This document shows positions 36,933-46,166 of a DNA stretch of 64,000 nucleotides, one piece after another; position 1 is the first letter of the stretch, and the number at the start of each line of letters is the position of its first letter. The stretch spans positions 1-64,000 of the forward strand of contig NZ_CP013386.1 in assembly GCF_001523745.2 (NCBI RefSeq), written 5' to 3'. Made by a program: the position numbers and the translations under genes. Source of the stretch: Burkholderia mayonis. Its GTDB lineage: Bacteria > Pseudomonadota > Gammaproteobacteria > Burkholderiales > Burkholderiaceae. Below the pieces are notes generated by a model. The model searched no databases. It had not been told where the DNA came from and saw only the letters and a list, made by a program, of their open reading frames with translations.

Positions 36933-37811
36933 ATGAACGCGATCGACTTCGTTCCGTATCTGATCTCCGGGCTCGGCGTCGGCGCGGTCTATGCGCTGTC
37001 GGGCGTCGGCCTCGTCGTGCTGTATCGCGCATCGGGCGTGCTGAACTTCGCGTTCGGCGCGACGGGCGCGCTGGGCGCGTACGTCGCGGCCGCGTGTCTC
37101 GACGCCGACTATCCGCAGACGCTCGCATGGGCCGCGGCGATCGCCGCGTCGACCGCGGCGTCGCTCGTCTACGGCCTCGTGCTCGCGCCGCGTCTCGCCG
37201 CGCGCGATCGCGTCGTGCGCAGCGTCGCGACGCTCGGCTTCGCGCTGATCCTGCTCGGCTTCTGCGAGTGGTATTGGGGCGACACGCCGCGTCGCCTCGT
37301 GCTGCCGACCGACAGCGAGGCGCTCGACTTCGGCGACGTCCGCTTCACGTACACGCGAATCGTCGGCCTCGGCCTCGCGTTCGCGATGATGGCGGCGATC
37401 GGCGTCGTGCTCGCACGCACGCGGCTGGGACTCCAGATGCGCGCGCTATCGAACAACCGGCACTTGAGCGGGCTGCTCGGCATTCGCGTGCTGCGCGTCG
37501 ACGTCGCCGCGTGGGTGATCTCCGGCGTGTTCGCGGGCATCACGGGTCTGTTACTCGCGAACCTCGTGCGCCTGCAGGCAGCGGTGCTCACGTTCCTCGT
37601 GATCCCGGCGTTCGCCGCGGCGATCGTCGGCCGCCTCGCGTCGCTGCCCGCGACGGTTGCGGCCGGCATCGCGATCGGCCTCGCCGAGGCGCTTGCGATC
37701 ACCGTGCCCGGCTTCGCGCAGTATCGCAGCGCGACGCCGTTCCTGATCGCGCTCGTCGCGATGCTCTTCATCGGCTCCAAATCGATCGGCCACGCCGCGA
37801 ACGAATCATGA
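36933..37811 (+). CDS. LivH-type ABC transporter permease
   Basis: A 292-residue inner-membrane protein with about eight hydrophobic helices (YLISGLGVGAVYALSGVGLV at the start). Family motifs such as LNFAFGATGALGAYV and GLQMRALSNNRHLSGLLGI are present. It forms the translocation path with the LivM-type partner. Its stop overlaps the next ATG (ATGA), which indicates translational coupling. Confidence 0.88.
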   Translation: MNAIDFVPYLISGLGVGAVYALSGVGLVVLYRASGVLNFAFGATGALGAYVAAACLDADYPQTLAWAAAIAASTAASLVYGLVLAPRLAARDRVVRSVATLGFALILLGFCEWYWGDTPRRLVLPTDSEALDFGDVRFTYTRIVGLGLAFAMMAAIGVVLARTRLGLQMRALSNNRHLSGLLGIRVLRVDVAAWVISGVFAGITGLLLANLVRLQAAVLTFLVIPAFAAAIVGRLASLPATVAAGIAIGLAEALAITVPGFAQYRSATPFLIALVAMLFIGSKSIGHAANES

Positions 37812-38857
37812 AAACGCCACTCGCCTTTGCCGCGCCGTCGCACGATGCGGCCGCGCACGTTCGTCCGTTCGGCGCGCGCATGCCGCTCGTCGCGACGCTC
37901 GGCACGCTCGCCGCGATCGCGCTCGTCGTGCCCGCCTTCGCCGACGCCTACTGGATCAAGACGCTGACGTCCGCGCTGACGGTCAGCATCGCCGCCGCGG
38001 GCGTCGCGCTGCTGTATCGGCAGCTCGGGCTCGTATGTCTGTCGCAATACGCGCTGCTCGGCGTCGGCGGCTGGATCGCGCTGCGGCTCGCGCATCTCGG
38101 CGCGCCGTTCGAGCTGTGCATGATCGCGGGCGCAGTCGGCGGCAGCGCGATCGGGATGATCGCCGGGCTGCCCGCGCTGCGTCTGCGCGGCCTCTATCTC
38201 GCGCTCGTCACGCTGATGATGGCGGGCGGGTTTCAGGTCGTCGTGTCCGCGATCGGCTTTCCGGACGGCGGCGGCGGCTTCACCGGCCATCTGTCGTTCG
38301 GCGCGCGGCAGATGATGGCGAGGCCGCTCCTCGGCCAGAGCGACGCCGCGTACTTCCGCTATGTCGCCGCATGGGCCGCGCTCGCGTTCGTGTTGATCGA
38401 GCTGCATCGCCGCTCGAAGGCGGGGCGCTCGTGGGCGCTGATCCGGCGCGGCGAAACGACGGCGCTCGCGGCCGGCGTGAACGTCGTCCTCTATCAGACC
38501 TGGGCATTCGGGCTCGCGGGACTGCTCGCCGGGCTGTCCGGCGGCCTGCTCGCGGGCACCGTCGGCCAGCTCGACGGGCGCGCGTTCGCCGCATCGGAAT
38601 CGGTGCTGCTGTTCGCGCTGTCGGTCGTCGGCGGCGTCTACCACTGGTTCGGCGCACTGATCACCGGGCTCTTGCTGCGCGCGGTGCCGGGGCTCCTGAC
38701 CGACTTCGGCGTGAACGGCTATCTCGCGATGATCTTCTTCGGCGCCGCGCTCCTGCACGCGCTGATCACGGCGCCCGCCGGCATCGCCGGACAGCTTGCC
38801 GGACTCGCATCGCGCATCGCGTGTGCGTTCGGCGCACGCGACGGAGGCACGCGATGA
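37808..38857 (+). CDS. LivM-type ABC transporter permease
   Basis: A 349-residue permease with a 30-residue N-terminal extension, then about nine hydrophobic helices (VATLGTLAAIALVVPAF; LGVGGWIALRL; ALRLRGLYLALVTLM). The GRSWALIRRGETTALAAGVN segment is the cytoplasmic coupling loop typical of LivM. It overlaps the ATPase gene by 4 bp and pairs with the LivH-type protein upstream. Confidence 0.88.
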   Translation: MKTPLAFAAPSHDAAAHVRPFGARMPLVATLGTLAAIALVVPAFADAYWIKTLTSALTVSIAAAGVALLYRQLGLVCLSQYALLGVGGWIALRLAHLGAPFELCMIAGAVGGSAIGMIAGLPALRLRGLYLALVTLMMAGGFQVVVSAIGFPDGGGGFTGHLSFGARQMMARPLLGQSDAAYFRYVAAWAALAFVLIELHRRSKAGRSWALIRRGETTALAAGVNVVLYQTWAFGLAGLLAGLSGGLLAGTVGQLDGRAFAASESVLLFALSVVGGVYHWFGALITGLLLRAVPGLLTDFGVNGYLAMIFFGAALLHALITAPAGIAGQLAGLASRIACAFGARDGGTR

Positions 38858-39576
38858 TCGAGATCTCGAACCTGATCGTGCAGTTCGGCGGCACGCGCGT
38901 GCTCGATTCGCTCGACGCGACGCTCGCCGCGCCCGTGTGCGGGCTGATCGGCCCGAACGGCGCGGGCAAGACGACGCTGCTCAACGTGCTGAGCGGCTTT
39001 CTGCGGCCGCGCGCGGGCAGCGTCGCGCTCGACGGCCGCGCGCTGCTCGGGCTGTCCGTCACCGAGCGCGTGCGCGCAGGCGTGCGGCGTACGTTCCAGA
39101 CTGAACAGATCGTCGAGGATCTGACCGTTTACGACAACGTGCTCGCGCTCGCCGAGCACGTGATGCCGGCGCTCGCGGCGCGCGACGACACCGTGCGCGC
39201 ACTCGAGCTCGTCGGCCTCGCCGACGTCGCGCACGTGCCGGGCGCGGCGCTCAACCTGTATCAGCGGCGGATGCTCGAGCTCGGCAAGGCGCTCGTCGGC
39301 GAGCCGCGTCTGCTGCTGCTCGACGAGCCGGGCGCGGGATTGAACGAATCGGAGGCGGCTCGGCTGCGCGACGTGATCGTTCGCATTCCAGAACTCACCG
39401 GCGCGCAGGTGCTGCTGATCGATCACGACGTCGATCTGATCGACGCCGTGTGCGCCGAGACGCTCGTGCTCGACTTCGGCAAGCGGCTCGCGCTCGGGCC
39501 AACGCGCGCGGTGCTCGACGATCCGGTCGTGCGCAGCGCGTATCTCGGCAAGGAGGCTGACGAACATGCGGCTTGA
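38854..39576 (+). CDS. LivG-type ABC transporter ATPase
   Basis: A 240-residue ATP-binding protein. Walker A is GPNGAGKTT (residues 31-39) and Walker B LLLLDEPGAG, with switch His in LIDHDVD. The signature region reads GAALNLYQRRMLELGKAL: the usual LS(Y/G)GQ is LNLYQ here. LivG proteins often carry LSYGQ, so the change may still be functional but is unusual. It overlaps the second ATPase gene by 11 bp. Confidence 0.87.
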   Translation: MIEISNLIVQFGGTRVLDSLDATLAAPVCGLIGPNGAGKTTLLNVLSGFLRPRAGSVALDGRALLGLSVTERVRAGVRRTFQTEQIVEDLTVYDNVLALAEHVMPALAARDDTVRALELVGLADVAHVPGAALNLYQRRMLELGKALVGEPRLLLLDEPGAGLNESEAARLRDVIVRIPELTGAQVLLIDHDVDLIDAVCAETLVLDFGKRLALGPTRAVLDDPVVRSAYLGKEADEHAA

Positions 39577-40297
39577 AGTGAAAGACCTCGTCGTCCATCG
39601 CGCGAACAAGCCCGTGCTGCACGGCGTGTCGCTCGCGGTCGCGCCCGGCCGGGTGACGGCGCTCGTCGGCGCGAACGGCTCCGGCAAGTCGACGCTCGTG
39701 ATGAGCATCGCCGGCGTGCTGCCCGCCACGTCGGGCGACGTGCTGCTCGACGGCGCGCCGCTCGGCGCGCTGCGGCCGGAAGCGGTGCGTCGTCGCGGGA
39801 TCGCGGTCGTGCCGGAAGGGCATCGCGTGCTCGGCGATCTGTCGGTGCTCGACAACCTGCGCGCCGCGGGCGCGTTTCTGCCGACGCGACGACTGAACGA
39901 TGCGATCGAGCGCGTGCTCGCGATCTTCCCGGAGCTGAAGTCCAAGCTCGATGCGCGCGGCAACGATCTGTCGGGCGGACAGAAGCAGATGATGTGCGTG
40001 TCGCAAGCGCTGATCGGCGAGCCGCACACGCTGCTGATCGACGAGCTGTCGCTCGGCCTCGCGCCGACCGTGACGAAGCGTCTCGCTCAGACCGTCGCGC
40101 AGATCGCGAAGCAGGGCGTCGCGGTGCTGCTGATCGAGCAGTTCACGACGATCGCGCTCGCGCTCGCGACCGACGCATATGTGCTCGAACGCGGACGCGT
40201 CGCGTTCGCCGGCAGCGCGCAGACGCTGCGCGAGCGGCCGGAGATTCTGCACGGCAGCTATCTGGCATCGAAGGGAAGCGGCGCGAGCGCGGCTTGA
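39566..40297 (+). CDS. LivF-type ABC transporter ATPase
   Basis: A 243-residue ATP-binding protein with Walker A GANGSGKST, a canonical signature LSGGQKQMMCVSQAL, Walker B TLLIDELSLGLAP and LLIEQFTTIAL at the switch. It is the second ATPase of a heterodimer with the LivG-type protein and closes the transporter block. A palindromic hairpin follows before the convergent AraC gene. Confidence 0.9.
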   Translation: MRLEVKDLVVHRANKPVLHGVSLAVAPGRVTALVGANGSGKSTLVMSIAGVLPATSGDVLLDGAPLGALRPEAVRRRGIAVVPEGHRVLGDLSVLDNLRAAGAFLPTRRLNDAIERVLAIFPELKSKLDARGNDLSGGQKQMMCVSQALIGEPHTLLIDELSLGLAPTVTKRLAQTVAQIAKQGVAVLLIEQFTTIALALATDAYVLERGRVAFAGSAQTLRERPEILHGSYLASKGSGASAA

Positions 40298-40312
40298 TGT
40301 TTCCGAAGGAAG

Positions 40313-40347
40313 CGGCGGCCGGCGCGATGCAACAGCGCCGGCCGCCG
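40313..40347. terminator. GC-rich hairpin between convergent operons
   Basis: GCGGCCGGCGC (40315-40325), loop GATGCAACA, GCGCCGGCCGC (40335-40345) form a perfect 11-bp stem, extendable to 13 bp. There is no T-run on either side. Its place between two convergent genes suggests a bidirectional stop or transcript-protecting structure. Confidence 0.5.
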
Positions 40348-40361
40348 GCGCGGACTCGCGT

Positions 40362-41321
40362 TCAGGACGACGTGCGTTGCCGCACGAACTCGCGCGGCGT
40401 CATTCCGTAGCGCTGCTTGAAGCTGCGGCAGAAATGCGCGCTGCTGCTGAATCCCCAACTGAATGCGATCTCGGAAATGGCAGGCTTCGCCGCGCGCGCA
40501 TTGTCGAGCGCCTCCTTGCAGCGCTCGAGCCGGTTCGACCAGATGTAGCGGTCTATCGTCACGCCTTCCTCTTCGAAGATCCGGTGCAGGTAGCGCTTCG
40601 AGCAGCGCAGCTCGCGCGCGATCCGGTCGATCGACAGGTCGGCGTCGGCGAGATGGCCCTGGATGTATTGCTTGACGCGCATCCTCAACACAGTGGGCAG
40701 CGCCATGTGCGTACCTTGCGCGTCGTGCTGCGCGGTCAGCGTCGACACGATGAGGCCGAGAATCGTCTCCGACAGCGCGGTGCCCGTCGTGCCGGGCAGC
40801 GACGGCAATTGTTCGGACAACGATACGAGAAACGACGACAGCAACGAGAACAATCCCTTGAGTTCGAACTCGCGCGCGTCGGACGTATGCAGGTCAGGCA
40901 CCGCGAAGCCGCCGAGCTGCTTGCGCGGGATCTGAATCGCGAGCTGCTCGACGTGCGTCAGGTTCGCGATGCTGTACGGCACGCGCGGATCGTACAGGCT
41001 CCAGTCGCCCGTGCGCAGCCTGAACACCTTGCCACGCTGTTCGATCTCGCTCTCGCCGCTCAATTGCAGGATCAGTTTGAAGTAGTCGGAGCCGTGATCG
41101 TGCAATGCCGCTACCGGGCGCACGATCCGGTGCGCGGGCGCGGCGATCGTAAACACCCGCATCGGACCGATCTCGTATTGGCTGAGCTGCGCGTCGAACG
41201 CGTCGCCGTCGTCGCAGCACGCATCGAGTCCGCCGAAATACTGCGTGACGACGCGGCCCCAAGCGCGGCCGCGGAACGCGGGCGATTCACCCGCCGTCGT
41301 GAAGAATCTGCCGTTCACCAT
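40362..41321 (-). CDS. AraC family regulator with AraC-binding-like N-terminal domain
   Basis: A 319-residue regulator. The N-terminal ~180 residues form a FeaR/NphR-type cupin-like sensor domain (WGRVVTQYFGGLD, SDYFKLILQLSGESEIEQRG, LRTGDWSLYDP). The C-terminus has the AraC double HTH (LSIDRIARELRCSKRYLHRIF, then ISEIAFSWGFSSSAHFCRSF with RYGMTPREF). FeaR-type regulators respond to aromatic amines or aldehydes. It faces the end of the GMC-ALDH-ABC operon and is its likely activator. Confidence 0.82.
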   Translation of the reverse strand: MVNGRFFTTAGESPAFRGRAWGRVVTQYFGGLDACCDDGDAFDAQLSQYEIGPMRVFTIAAPAHRIVRPVAALHDHGSDYFKLILQLSGESEIEQRGKVFRLRTGDWSLYDPRVPYSIANLTHVEQLAIQIPRKQLGGFAVPDLHTSDAREFELKGLFSLLSSFLVSLSEQLPSLPGTTGTALSETILGLIVSTLTAQHDAQGTHMALPTVLRMRVKQYIQGHLADADLSIDRIARELRCSKRYLHRIFEEEGVTIDRYIWSNRLERCKEALDNARAAKPAISEIAFSWGFSSSAHFCRSFKQRYGMTPREFVRQRTSS

Positions 41322-41650
41322 GCGCTCCTTGCGAGTACACGTCTAGCCGGACCAAAGCTGAGCATCCAGTCACCCGGATATACTTAGCATATTAAATATT
41401 TTGGGCGGACTGAATCCGGTTTACTCCGGAACGTGAGCTCGGCTGCCCGAGCGTCGATTGTGAGGCGGTGGCAGCGGCGTGATGTGCGCTGGCCCACATA
41501 AGACTTCGGGGCGGCGCAACCGCCGATGGAGTCGGCGATCATCGGAAGAATGCGCGCGATCGCGCCGCGCGTGTGGTCGGCGGCCGGCGGCCGGTGCGTG
41601 CGGCGCGCCCGGCGTTTGCGCCGGCCGGCTTCGCGCCGCGGCCGCCGGGC
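41322..41650. other. Spacer between AraC regulator and porin
   Basis: About 330 bp without a gene. An AT-rich patch (41370-41402, ATATACTTAGCATATTAAATATTTTGG) lies upstream of the araC-type gene and probably holds its promoter. The rest is GC-rich with several inverted stretches after the porin stop. Confidence 0.5.
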
Positions 41651-42751
41651 TCAGAAGCGGGTCAGCATCCCGATGCGCGCGAGGAACTGCGAGCGCGAGC
41701 TCGATTGCGCATCGGGCCCCATCACGCCGTTGATCCACGCGTGCGCGCCGGCGCTGCCGCCCGCGTACTGATACACCGTCTCGACGTACGCGGACGTGCG
41801 CTTCGACAGCGCGTACTGGACGGCCGCCGTGACTTGGTGCGCATAGTTGTGGTCGAGCTGCGCGTTGCCCTTCATGTATTCGTAATTCGCGCCGATCGTC
41901 CACGGCGCGCCGACGTAGCGCGCGCCCGCCTGGATCACGTCGATCCCCGCGCCCGTCAGCGTGTTCTTCGTGTTCGTGTACAACAGGTTCAGGTCGAACG
42001 CCGACAGCGCGTAGCGCGCGCCGAGCCCCCAGTTGCGCAGGCCGTCGTGGCCGTTGTTCATCTGCGGATATTTGACCTCGACGTATGCGGCGCCGAGCGC
42101 GAAGTTGCCCGTCTCGTACTTGAGGCCCGCGCTCACCGTGCTGTCCGTCGACAGTCCGCCGCCCGCCTGATTGCCGAAGCCGTACAGCAAGCCGAACACG
42201 AGACCGTTCAGGTTCGCGCTCGTGTACTTGACCGAGTTCGACACGCGGCTCGAGCCCGCCATCCGGTCGAAGTCGAACGAGCCGGTCGGATTGTCGGGAA
42301 TCCCGAGCTTCGAGAACGGGCCCTGGCGAAAGTTGTAAAGGCCGCCGTAACGGAATGCGCCGTCGAACGAGCCGAACGTCAGTGAATCGGTCATGAAGTC
42401 GTATTGCTGGCCGAACGTCACGCTGCCGAGGCGCTCGCTCCACAAGCCGACGAGCGCGGTGCGCGAGAACATCGAGCCTGGCGTCGGCAGCGCGGCGCCA
42501 TTGCCGAGCGCATATTGCGACGTCAGCTCGAAGATCGCCTTCGCACCGCCGCCGAGATCCTCCGTCCCCTTGAGCCCCCACAGGTTCGGCACCGCGATGC
42601 CGTCGTCGAAATGCAGGTTGTGCTTGCCGCCTTCGTTCGACACGTAGGACACGCCGGCATCGATCAGGCCGAACAGCGCCACACTGCCGTCGGACGCATG
42701 CGCGCCCGTCGCGACGGCCAGGCCCGCCGCCGCTACCGCAAACTTCTTCAT
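41651..42751 (-). CDS. Outer membrane porin (Burkholderia OpcP/gram-negative porin type)
   Basis: A 366-residue trimeric beta-barrel porin. A signal peptide (MKKFAVAAAGLAVATGAHA) precedes the mature start SDGSVALFGLIDAGVSYVS. The following repeats of amphipathic strands, the WGLKGTEDLGGGAKAIFELTSQY motif and the final aromatic residue (RIGMLTRF) are diagnostic. The start at 42751 was chosen because it opens the signal peptide; the longer frame upstream is spurious. It may supply outer-membrane entry for the substrate of the neighbouring catabolic operon. Confidence 0.9.
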   Translation of the reverse strand: MKKFAVAAAGLAVATGAHASDGSVALFGLIDAGVSYVSNEGGKHNLHFDDGIAVPNLWGLKGTEDLGGGAKAIFELTSQYALGNGAALPTPGSMFSRTALVGLWSERLGSVTFGQQYDFMTDSLTFGSFDGAFRYGGLYNFRQGPFSKLGIPDNPTGSFDFDRMAGSSRVSNSVKYTSANLNGLVFGLLYGFGNQAGGGLSTDSTVSAGLKYETGNFALGAAYVEVKYPQMNNGHDGLRNWGLGARYALSAFDLNLLYTNTKNTLTGAGIDVIQAGARYVGAPWTIGANYEYMKGNAQLDHNYAHQVTAAVQYALSKRTSAYVETVYQYAGGSAGAHAWINGVMGPDAQSSSRSQFLARIGMLTRF

Positions 42752-43090
42752 CGTCGTCTCCGTTGGGGTTGTCGTTATGCGCGGCGACGCTCGAGGCGTC
42801 GTCGTCGATCTTCGGCACGGAGTGTGGAGCAGCGTGCGGCGCGCATCTTTCCCGAGGGCGCACAAACACTAGCTCGACGATGCACACGGACATCGTCCGA
42901 CGTTACGGATGACGAAATGAAGTGCGCGACATGGCGCGATGCAGCGCGCGCCTCGGGAAATCCGGCGCGCGCGGCGAAACGCAGCAGGGAAGGGGATCGC
43001 GCGTACGGATGCGGCGGGAAGCCGCTGCGCGCCACGTGCCGGAAACGAACGGCGATGCGGCGGCCCAGCGAAGCAACGCGGCGACGAAGC
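42752..43090. other. Intergenic porin to Res subunit
   Basis: 339 bp without a supportable gene. It contains the porin promoter (leftward) and the 3' flank of the restriction subunit gene. Confidence 0.5.
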
Positions 43091-46000
43091 TCAGGCCGCG
43101 TCGTGCGCGTTTGCAGCGGTCGTCGGCAGATCGTCGACGGTGCGTGCGCGCACATAGCGCGCCGGGTCATCGACGGCCGCTTCCAGCGCGCGGAAATGCG
43201 CGGCGCCGCACTGGATCTTGCGCCGCTCGTAGGCCCGCAGATCGCCGTCGGCGAGGCCGCTCTTCGTCTCGACGACGAAATAGAGCCGCGACCCGTCGTT
43301 TTCGGCGATCATCACCGCCCAGTCCGGGCTGTAGTTGCCGAGCGGCGTCGGGATCTTGAACCAGCCGGGCAGCTTCGCGTACAGCCTGACCGCGTCGTCT
43401 TGCTCGAGCGCGTCGGCAAATGCGAGCTCGGCCGTTGTATCGCACGGCACATCCTCGTGGATTGATTTCGTCGCGTCGCGCCGCATGCTCGACAGATAGC
43501 CGGTGAGCGGCTCGTCCTCGAACAGCGACAGCGCATGGGCGTGCTGCTCGCCGAGCAGCTTGTATTCGATCCCGTCGACGAGCGCATCGCGCTTGCAGCG
43601 CTCGAGCGTCGCGGCGACGAGCGCGATGAAGCGCTGCGGATTGCGCGGGAATTCGACGAGCCGGCCGCTTTCGATCAGCACCGTCGCGATCGTGCGCCGC
43701 GTGAGCTGCGTGCGGTCCTGCAGCTCCGTCAGCAGATCCGGCAGATCGAGTTCGCCTTCGTCGATCGCGATCGTGCCGGCATCCGCGGTCTCGATCGCCT
43801 CGACGCCCGCCGCGTCGATCGCGATATCGGCCTTGCGCCACTGCAGCCGCGCGTGCGTGACCTCGGGCGCCGCCTTCAGCGCGGCAATGCAGCGCTCGAT
43901 CAAGCGTGCATTGTCGAAATTCACGCGAAACGTGGTTCGATATTTGATGCGGTCCCACAGCGCGCGGAACGCATCGCCGAGATACACCGCCTTGTCTTGC
44001 GCATCGCGGCGCAGCGCGATGTGGCGACGCTCGTCCGCGTTGCGCACGTCGAGCCGGCCCGCGAGCTTGCGCAGCATGTCGACGATCAGCGTACGCTGCG
44101 CGTCGAATTCGGCGGGGAGCGGCAGCGCACGCAGCTTGAGCGCCGCGCGCAGCGTGTCCTGCACGCGGCCGCGCGCATCGAGATAGCCGGCGTCCTTCAG
44201 GTACGTCCAAAGCGCCGTCGACCGCTCGATGCCGAGCGGCTGCACGCTGCCGTCCGCGGCCGGAACGGGCAGCGCCGCGAACTGATGCGTTTCGACGACG
44301 CCGAAGCGAATCCCCGTATCGGCCTCGATTTCCTTCTGCAGGTTTTCGGCGAACTGCTCATAGCTCTCGCCGGCGATCACCGTCAGCGTGTTGACGTCGA
44401 AGCCGCGCACGCGCTCGCCGCGCTGATCGACGGCGAGACGCAGCCCGCGGCCAATCGTCTGGCGACGCTCGCGCTCGCTATGAATGTCGCGCAGCGTGCA
44501 GATCTGGAACACGTTCGGGTTGTCCCAGCCTTCCTTCAGCGCCGAGTGCGAGAAGATGAACTTGAGCGGCGTGTCGAACGACAGCAGCCGCTCCTTGTCC
44601 TTCATGATGAGGCTGTACGCGCGCTCCGCATTCTCGCGGCTGCCCGCGCTCTTGTCGCTCGTGTCGGTCCAGCCGCCTTTCTTGTCGATCGAGAAGTAGC
44701 CGTCGTGCACAGCCTCGGCCGCGCCCGCGCCTGCGGGATCGACGCCGTCGAACAGCGCGCGATACGCGGGCAGCTTCGCCGCGCGACGGTATTCTTCCTC
44801 GAACAGCAACGCGTAGTCGCCCTTGAACGGATGGCCGTGCCGGTCGTACTTGCGGTACTTGTCGACCGCGTCGACGAAGAAGAGCGACAGCACTTTCACG
44901 CCGAGCGGCTTCAAGCGCAGCTCCTTGTCGAGATGCTCGCGGATCGTGCGGCGGATCATCTCGCGCCGGATCGCGGGCACATCGACATCGCCGTACGCGT
45001 CGCCGATCGACAGGAACGCGTCGCCGCCCGGATAGCGCAGTTCGAGGTACTCGGCGCCGCGCGCCGCGTGAATCGCACCGATCCGGAAATTCGCGTAGAC
45101 CGCGCGTTTCGTGACTCGCTCGAGATCGTCGCCGTCCGCGACGGCGAGCGTCAGCCGCTCGACGTCGCCGGCGGGCGTCGCGACGTCGAGCTCGACGCGC
45201 GCCGTGATCGCGCCGCGCCGGCTGCCGATCGATATCACGCGCATGAACGGCTTGTTGTGCGCGTCTTCGACGGTCGCCGACGCGATCTCGATCTGCTTGA
45301 CGAGCTTGCGCTCGTACGCGTCGATCGCATCGAGCCGGTACAGCATCTGATACTTGTCGGCGTGGGTCGCCGAGTAGCGCAGCGTGCACAGCGGCCGCAT
45401 CGCGTCGAGCGCTTCCTTGCCGCGCCCTTCCAGTCCGCCGTCGACGCTTTGCGGCTCGTCGACGATCACGATCGGATGCGTCGCGCGGATCAGATCGATC
45501 GGCTTCTCGCCGCCCGTCTTTTCGCTATCCTTATAGAGATTGTTGACGTCCTTCTTGTTGATCGCCGCGACCGTGACGATCATGATCTGCACGGTCGACT
45601 TCGACGCGAAGCTGCGCACCTCGCCGAGCTTCGCCGAATCGTAGACGAAGTAGTCGAACGGCACGCCCGCGTACAGGCGCTTGAAATGCTGCTCAGTGAT
45701 CTGCAGCGTCTTGTACACGCCTTCCTTGATCGCGACCGACGGCACGACGATCACGAACTTCGTGAAGTCGAAGCGGCGGTGCAACTCGAAGATCGTGCGC
45801 AGGTAGACGTAGGTCTTGCCCGTGCCCGTTTCCATCTCGACGGTGAAATCGTTCGAGCTCGGCGCGCCGCACGGCGGCAGGCCGTTGCGCACCTGCACGC
45901 GCGCGAGATTCTCGGCGAACGCGTGGGCGTCGAGCGTCAGGCGATTGCCGACGCCGAGCCCCGACTCGGCCATCCCGAGCGACATCTGCGGCGTCGCGCG

Positions 46001-46126
46001 CCGCCGCGCGGCTTGCGCGGTCACGCTGAATTCGGCGCGGCACGCCTCCTGGCCGCGAAACAGATCGCATACCGCCTCGATCGCTTCGAGCTGATAGTCG
46101 AGATCCGACTCGAAATACAACTGCAT
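43091..46126 (-). CDS. res: Type III restriction enzyme, Res (helicase/nuclease) subunit
   Basis: A 1011-residue protein. The helicase core has Walker A METGTGKTYVYL (near residue 100), a DEAD-like Walker B VIVDEPQSVDG and motif VI RRQTIGRGLRLA. The C-terminal nuclease has NYSPDWAVMIA followed by YFVVETKSGL, a PD...ExK centre. With Mod it cuts DNA at a distance from two inverted sites. The ATG at 46126 is preceded by AAGGAAGG. It begins 40 bp after mod on the same strand. All key motifs look intact. Confidence 0.92.
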   Translation of the reverse strand: MQLYFESDLDYQLEAIEAVCDLFRGQEACRAEFSVTAQAARRRATPQMSLGMAESGLGVGNRLTLDAHAFAENLARVQVRNGLPPCGAPSSNDFTVEMETGTGKTYVYLRTIFELHRRFDFTKFVIVVPSVAIKEGVYKTLQITEQHFKRLYAGVPFDYFVYDSAKLGEVRSFASKSTVQIMIVTVAAINKKDVNNLYKDSEKTGGEKPIDLIRATHPIVIVDEPQSVDGGLEGRGKEALDAMRPLCTLRYSATHADKYQMLYRLDAIDAYERKLVKQIEIASATVEDAHNKPFMRVISIGSRRGAITARVELDVATPAGDVERLTLAVADGDDLERVTKRAVYANFRIGAIHAARGAEYLELRYPGGDAFLSIGDAYGDVDVPAIRREMIRRTIREHLDKELRLKPLGVKVLSLFFVDAVDKYRKYDRHGHPFKGDYALLFEEEYRRAAKLPAYRALFDGVDPAGAGAAEAVHDGYFSIDKKGGWTDTSDKSAGSRENAERAYSLIMKDKERLLSFDTPLKFIFSHSALKEGWDNPNVFQICTLRDIHSERERRQTIGRGLRLAVDQRGERVRGFDVNTLTVIAGESYEQFAENLQKEIEADTGIRFGVVETHQFAALPVPAADGSVQPLGIERSTALWTYLKDAGYLDARGRVQDTLRAALKLRALPLPAEFDAQRTLIVDMLRKLAGRLDVRNADERRHIALRRDAQDKAVYLGDAFRALWDRIKYRTTFRVNFDNARLIERCIAALKAAPEVTHARLQWRKADIAIDAAGVEAIETADAGTIAIDEGELDLPDLLTELQDRTQLTRRTIATVLIESGRLVEFPRNPQRFIALVAATLERCKRDALVDGIEYKLLGEQHAHALSLFEDEPLTGYLSSMRRDATKSIHEDVPCDTTAELAFADALEQDDAVRLYAKLPGWFKIPTPLGNYSPDWAVMIAENDGSRLYFVVETKSGLADGDLRAYERRKIQCGAAHFRALEAAVDDPARYVRARTVDDLPTTAANAHDAA

Positions 46127-46166
46127 GCTCAACCTTCCTTGTCTGCGTGTGGCTCGCGTGCGCGCA

